Assembly: GCA_030141605.1 (NCBI GenBank)
Contig: JAQGDQ010000008.1
Location: 694,501 to 758,500 of the forward strand
Source of the DNA: Tubiluchus corallicola
Taxonomy: Eukaryota; Priapulida; Priapulimorpha; Priapulimorphida; Tubiluchidae
Direction of reading: 5' to 3'
Length of the DNA stretch: 64,000 nucleotides
This document shows, piece after piece, positions 60,881 to 64,000 of this stretch (positions are counted from its first letter, which is position 1; each line of letters starts with the position of its first letter). Made by a program: the position numbers and the translations under genes. The notes beneath the pieces are model-generated. The model was not told the origin of the DNA and made no database searches. It saw nothing but the letters and a program-made list of their open reading frames with translations.

Positions 60881-61020
60881 TACAGAACGTGTTTTATTAC
60901 TCGCGCAAGAGGTTTATGCGTTTATTGAAGATTTTTATTAAATCAATAAATTTTTAAATCTCTCCTGTCCCCTGTCTCTCTCTTTCGCTGCTGTCCCTCT
61001 CTCCCCTCCCTCTCCCCCTC

Positions 61021-61053
<33 letters not shown>

Positions 61054-61083
61054 CCTCTCTCCATCCCTCCCTCCCTCCCTCCC
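60881..61083. repeat. Dispersed repeat plus CT/CCCT microsatellite, copy 2
   Basis: tacagaacgtgttttattac, then cgcgcaagaggtttatgc, matches the unit at 51414 and runs into a long CT and CCCT tract (60960-61083, with a pure CT run at about 61020-61046). Confidence 0.85.
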
Positions 61084-62073
61084 AAACGTAATACACGGCA
61101 GCATTATTATGATGCGGCGAAACGTAAACTTATTTAAATGTATGTTATCATATATATACATATGTAGTCATATACAGTACTTTTTTGTACGTGAAATGCA
61201 TTTTGCAGAAGTTTTCGGACTTTACTTTTCGAAACGAGCAGTAATTTTAGTTTATAATTATATCATATGCAAGTTTGCTAAAAGTATTTGACTGTTACCG
61301 AAGTACATGTAAATGTATATTGTGTATTAATATTAACTTGAGTCAAAAATAAAATGCTTTAGGCCCCACGCGGCATGTAATTTTCAGTTGTGCAACTAAA
61401 ATTTGCAAAATTTATAAATAACTGAAGCCCACGAGAGACATGTGCAACACAAAGCTGCAATTTTGACTCAAACTGTTAGTTCCGCAACTGTTTTATAATG
61501 AACTGTTTTCAGTGAGAGGAGTGCGCAAGCACAGAATTTTTAATAGTGCAACACAATAGTTAAGCGCAAGAAGAGGTTATATGAAAGGCACCATTAAACT
61601 TACGAAAAAAGAAAAACAAGTTAAGTAAAATGAAGCACTCTCACTGTCTTCGCTACCATCTTTTAAGAGATGCGGCGACAAATTCAGAAACTTAAGATCA
61701 AAATATTCAGTCTTTGAGTCAACAGGGCATGCGACCACATCTCAACACAAGCAGCACAGTGACAGACACCGCTTATGGTCCTGTCGGTCGCTCTGACTCC
61801 GCCCTGTGTGTCATTTGCACTTGCATTAGAAAGGTTCACGCCTTGCCCAGGAAATATACCAACTGTAAATTGCATAAAATTCGCACTACTAAATAATTTA
61901 ACGTTTCCATATGAAATGATATCACTAAAAGCAACATTTGTGTTTGAATTTCGAATTTTTTAAACTGCATAGATGTTTCCGTGCGTTCGCTTTCTATGCA
62001 GTTTTTGTTTTTAAGGATAAGATGACGTGACTATATTATACAGCTGGCAGCCTGCTACACAAGTGAGCTTATT

Positions 62074-62146
62074 ACAAATTTTGCTTAGATTATGTTGTAA
62101 AACATACCTAGGTAATCTAAACAAAATTTGTAAGGTATGTTTTACA
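62074..62146. repeat. Interleaved inverted repeats (A-B-A'-B')
   Basis: A (62074-62092, acaaattttgcttagatta) is inverted at 62113-62131 with one mismatch. B (62096-62109, tgtaaaacatacct) is inverted exactly at 62133-62146. The two pairs cross instead of nesting. Confidence 0.85.
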
Positions 62147-64000
62147 TAATGCAGTAAGATAAACCTCTCCGAGATAATGTTTTTTCTCCACTTGATATCG
62201 AGATAAATAATGTACAGCCCTATAATTAACAGCAGTTAATTAAAACTATTAGACGCATCCGATAATGCTAGGAGTTAATGAGGTGATCGCGGAAGTATTC
62301 ATAAAGCTTACAAAATTGCCCTTCCAGCAATCGTTGTGTAGTTGCAGGAATTAATAAATGCATAAAATATGCAACCTCTTAAAGTTCCACAGTGCCAGTC
62401 GCACAATTTAAAATTGCATGTCTGTACGCCTGATTTTGATACACCAGTAAAACTGCATGTCTGCACCGGGTCTTACTGTAAATAAAAAGTTAAGCCCCGC
62501 CATACGTACAACGTGTACTGAGCAGTGCAAGTTGCATATCTGGCATTAGTGGTTTCATTGCAGTATGCAAACACATGCAATACCTATTTTTTATATTTGC
62601 ATCTTTTAAAAAAGGAATTGATACAGTTGAAAGTGGCAAAACCATCTTGACCTGCATTGGTATTTGTACAAAAGTCTTAAATATACACTTGCATTTGCAA
62701 TGGACATCAGCTGAGGGAACATGGGAAATTTTGATCATTGACAAATTTCTATAGGAATTTCGCAGTTGGGAATGATCTTCCATTTTAAATCAGAATTACA
62801 TCGCTGATTGGGAAGATATCTTATGAGTATTTGTTTGGATTCTTGAAATTAAATCAATTTGTAATTTTTCTGCTCAATTTTACTTGCAAACAAATTGCCA
62901 ACGTTCTTTTCTTGGGATTAAGATGTCTTCCTCTTATAACAGCAGGATTCAGTCTTATTACATGGTAATACAGCTTCATTTGCTTCCCAATACCCCAAAC
63001 TGTAGATGTAATAAGGATGATTGATTAGTAGCAGCGCTCAGAGCTGCTTAACAAACCCTAGTTAAGAGCACACCCGCTAGGCTTAAATGTGCTTATAACA
63101 AACTTGCTGCTTTTACAGACTAAATTATAAAGAATAATCACCTTCCAATTAGCAAAATTCCTTTAATTTTAAAAAATGATAGCTTGCAAAACTCTGCATG
63201 ATGTAAATGCCAAATGCATTTTCCAGTACGCGTGTGTTCATTCACTGCCTTGTTAATCGTGTGCTGTGAACATTGATTAATGCAATTGAATCGTTAGCTG
63301 TTGCAATATACATTATACAGGTGTGCAGGCAGGTATACAATAGGTAATATTGTATTTTGTGGAACAAGCAAATACTGAAACAGCCGTCGCATTAAGCAGT
63401 GTTTATTTTTGTTGTTTGTTCAAGCTTTGAGAAAACTCATCAGTATCAGTATGTGTCGTTTATCAATTGCATTTCTGCATGTAATTGTATGATAAATTGT
63501 TTGAAACATTAAGACTAGCATTGATACTGCATGTATTTGAACTTTGAATGTTTGTAAATAAACATATTTACATCGCTGTAATCAGTCACTTGTTGTGATT
63601 ATGATTAGTTTCTATGCAGAAAATTATTGGAAACTATTAAAATCCGTATAACTGTAGGAACAAATTTGATTTTTATTAGAAAAAAATCAAGCAGTATTTG
63701 CCTTTACTCTTTTTAGAAGTTTGGCACACTGTCACGCACTACCCTGTACTCTTGAACACACATTAATTGTAAATATTTTTTCTAAAAAGGAAAAAAACTG
63801 AGGCGGCATGGCAGGTGAAACCAAACGTAGCTTTTCCATGGAGCTCTCCGTCCATTTACTAACCGGTTTCAGGTTGCTGTTTAATTATATAAAGTTAGGC
63901 CTGTAAGCTAACCACTCAGGTATTCTTGGTATAAGAATTTTACATTGTTGTCTAAAATCAGTAATAAACACCATGGCTAACTCTTGCTCAAAACTAGTCA

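Larger units (their letters stand above)
57064..64000. other. Gene-poor 7 kb after the LRR-Ig gene
   Basis: I see no exon of a known family here on either strand. It contains the likely promoter side of the LRR-Ig gene (a CpG-containing patch near 58130-58200), tandem repeats (59637-60484), CT tracts (60960-61083) and interleaved inverted repeats (62074-62146). If GLYR1 is intact, all of this is GLYR1 intron. Less AT-rich patches at about 60490-60890 and 61640-61860 are unexplained. Confidence 0.55.

Noticed and set aside
61684-61963. Overlapping frames on both strands
   Set aside because: No similarity to a known family and no splice context; I also tested it as a GLYR1 3' exon and it does not fit.
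1-64000. CRISPR arrays, operons, prophage or tRNA genes
   Set aside because: None seen; the window is spliced animal DNA and its repeats lack the spacer-repeat pattern of CRISPR.

Overview
The window is nuclear DNA from an invertebrate animal. It is AT-rich, with spliced genes (short exons, GT-AG introns from about 80 bp to over 9 kb) and many short DNA transposons. Nothing in it is bacterial or viral. I cannot name the phylum from sequence alone.

Layout: (1) 1-25957, + strand: the 3' two thirds of SRRT/ARS2, 15 exons up to the natural stop, with the first exons upstream of the window. (2) 27465-35161, - strand: a complete ten-exon HSF2BP/MEILB2 gene, tail to tail with SRRT. Its exons are too short to stand out individually, but they join in frame into 413 codons. 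(3) 38299-51886, + strand: the 5' nine exons of GLYR1/NPAC (PWWP domain, linker and the start of the NADP-binding domain), head to head with HSF2BP. Its 3' exons were not found in the remaining 12 kb. (4) 54079-57063, - strand: a 994-codon uninterrupted gene for an LRR-Ig transmembrane protein whose cytoplasmic tail carries 11-residue coiled-coil repeats. It probably lies inside a GLYR1 intron on the opposite strand. (5) 57064-64000: noncoding DNA with tandem repeats, CT tracts and an unusual interleaved inverted repeat.

Mobile DNA is mostly nonautonomous: hAT-type elements with 8-bp target duplications (37797-38129, 40424-41425, 52992-53470), TA-flanked elements with inverted ends (4828-5780, 13098-13539, 31105-31534, 45714-47362) and a related copy at 49985-50687. 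One element keeps the C-terminal end of a pogo/Tigger transposase. There is also a decayed non-LTR reverse transcriptase (17269-17790) and a stretch resembling 5S rRNA, as in 5S-derived SINEs.

SRRT (nuclear RNA cap biology), HSF2BP (meiotic BRCA2 recruitment) and GLYR1 (H3K36me3 chromatin reader) are all nuclear proteins but have no known joint pathway; adjacency alone does not imply one. The most unusual points are the LRR-Ig protein with hendecad repeats and a 74-bp tandem duplication that copies the 5' splice site of HSF2BP exon 7.
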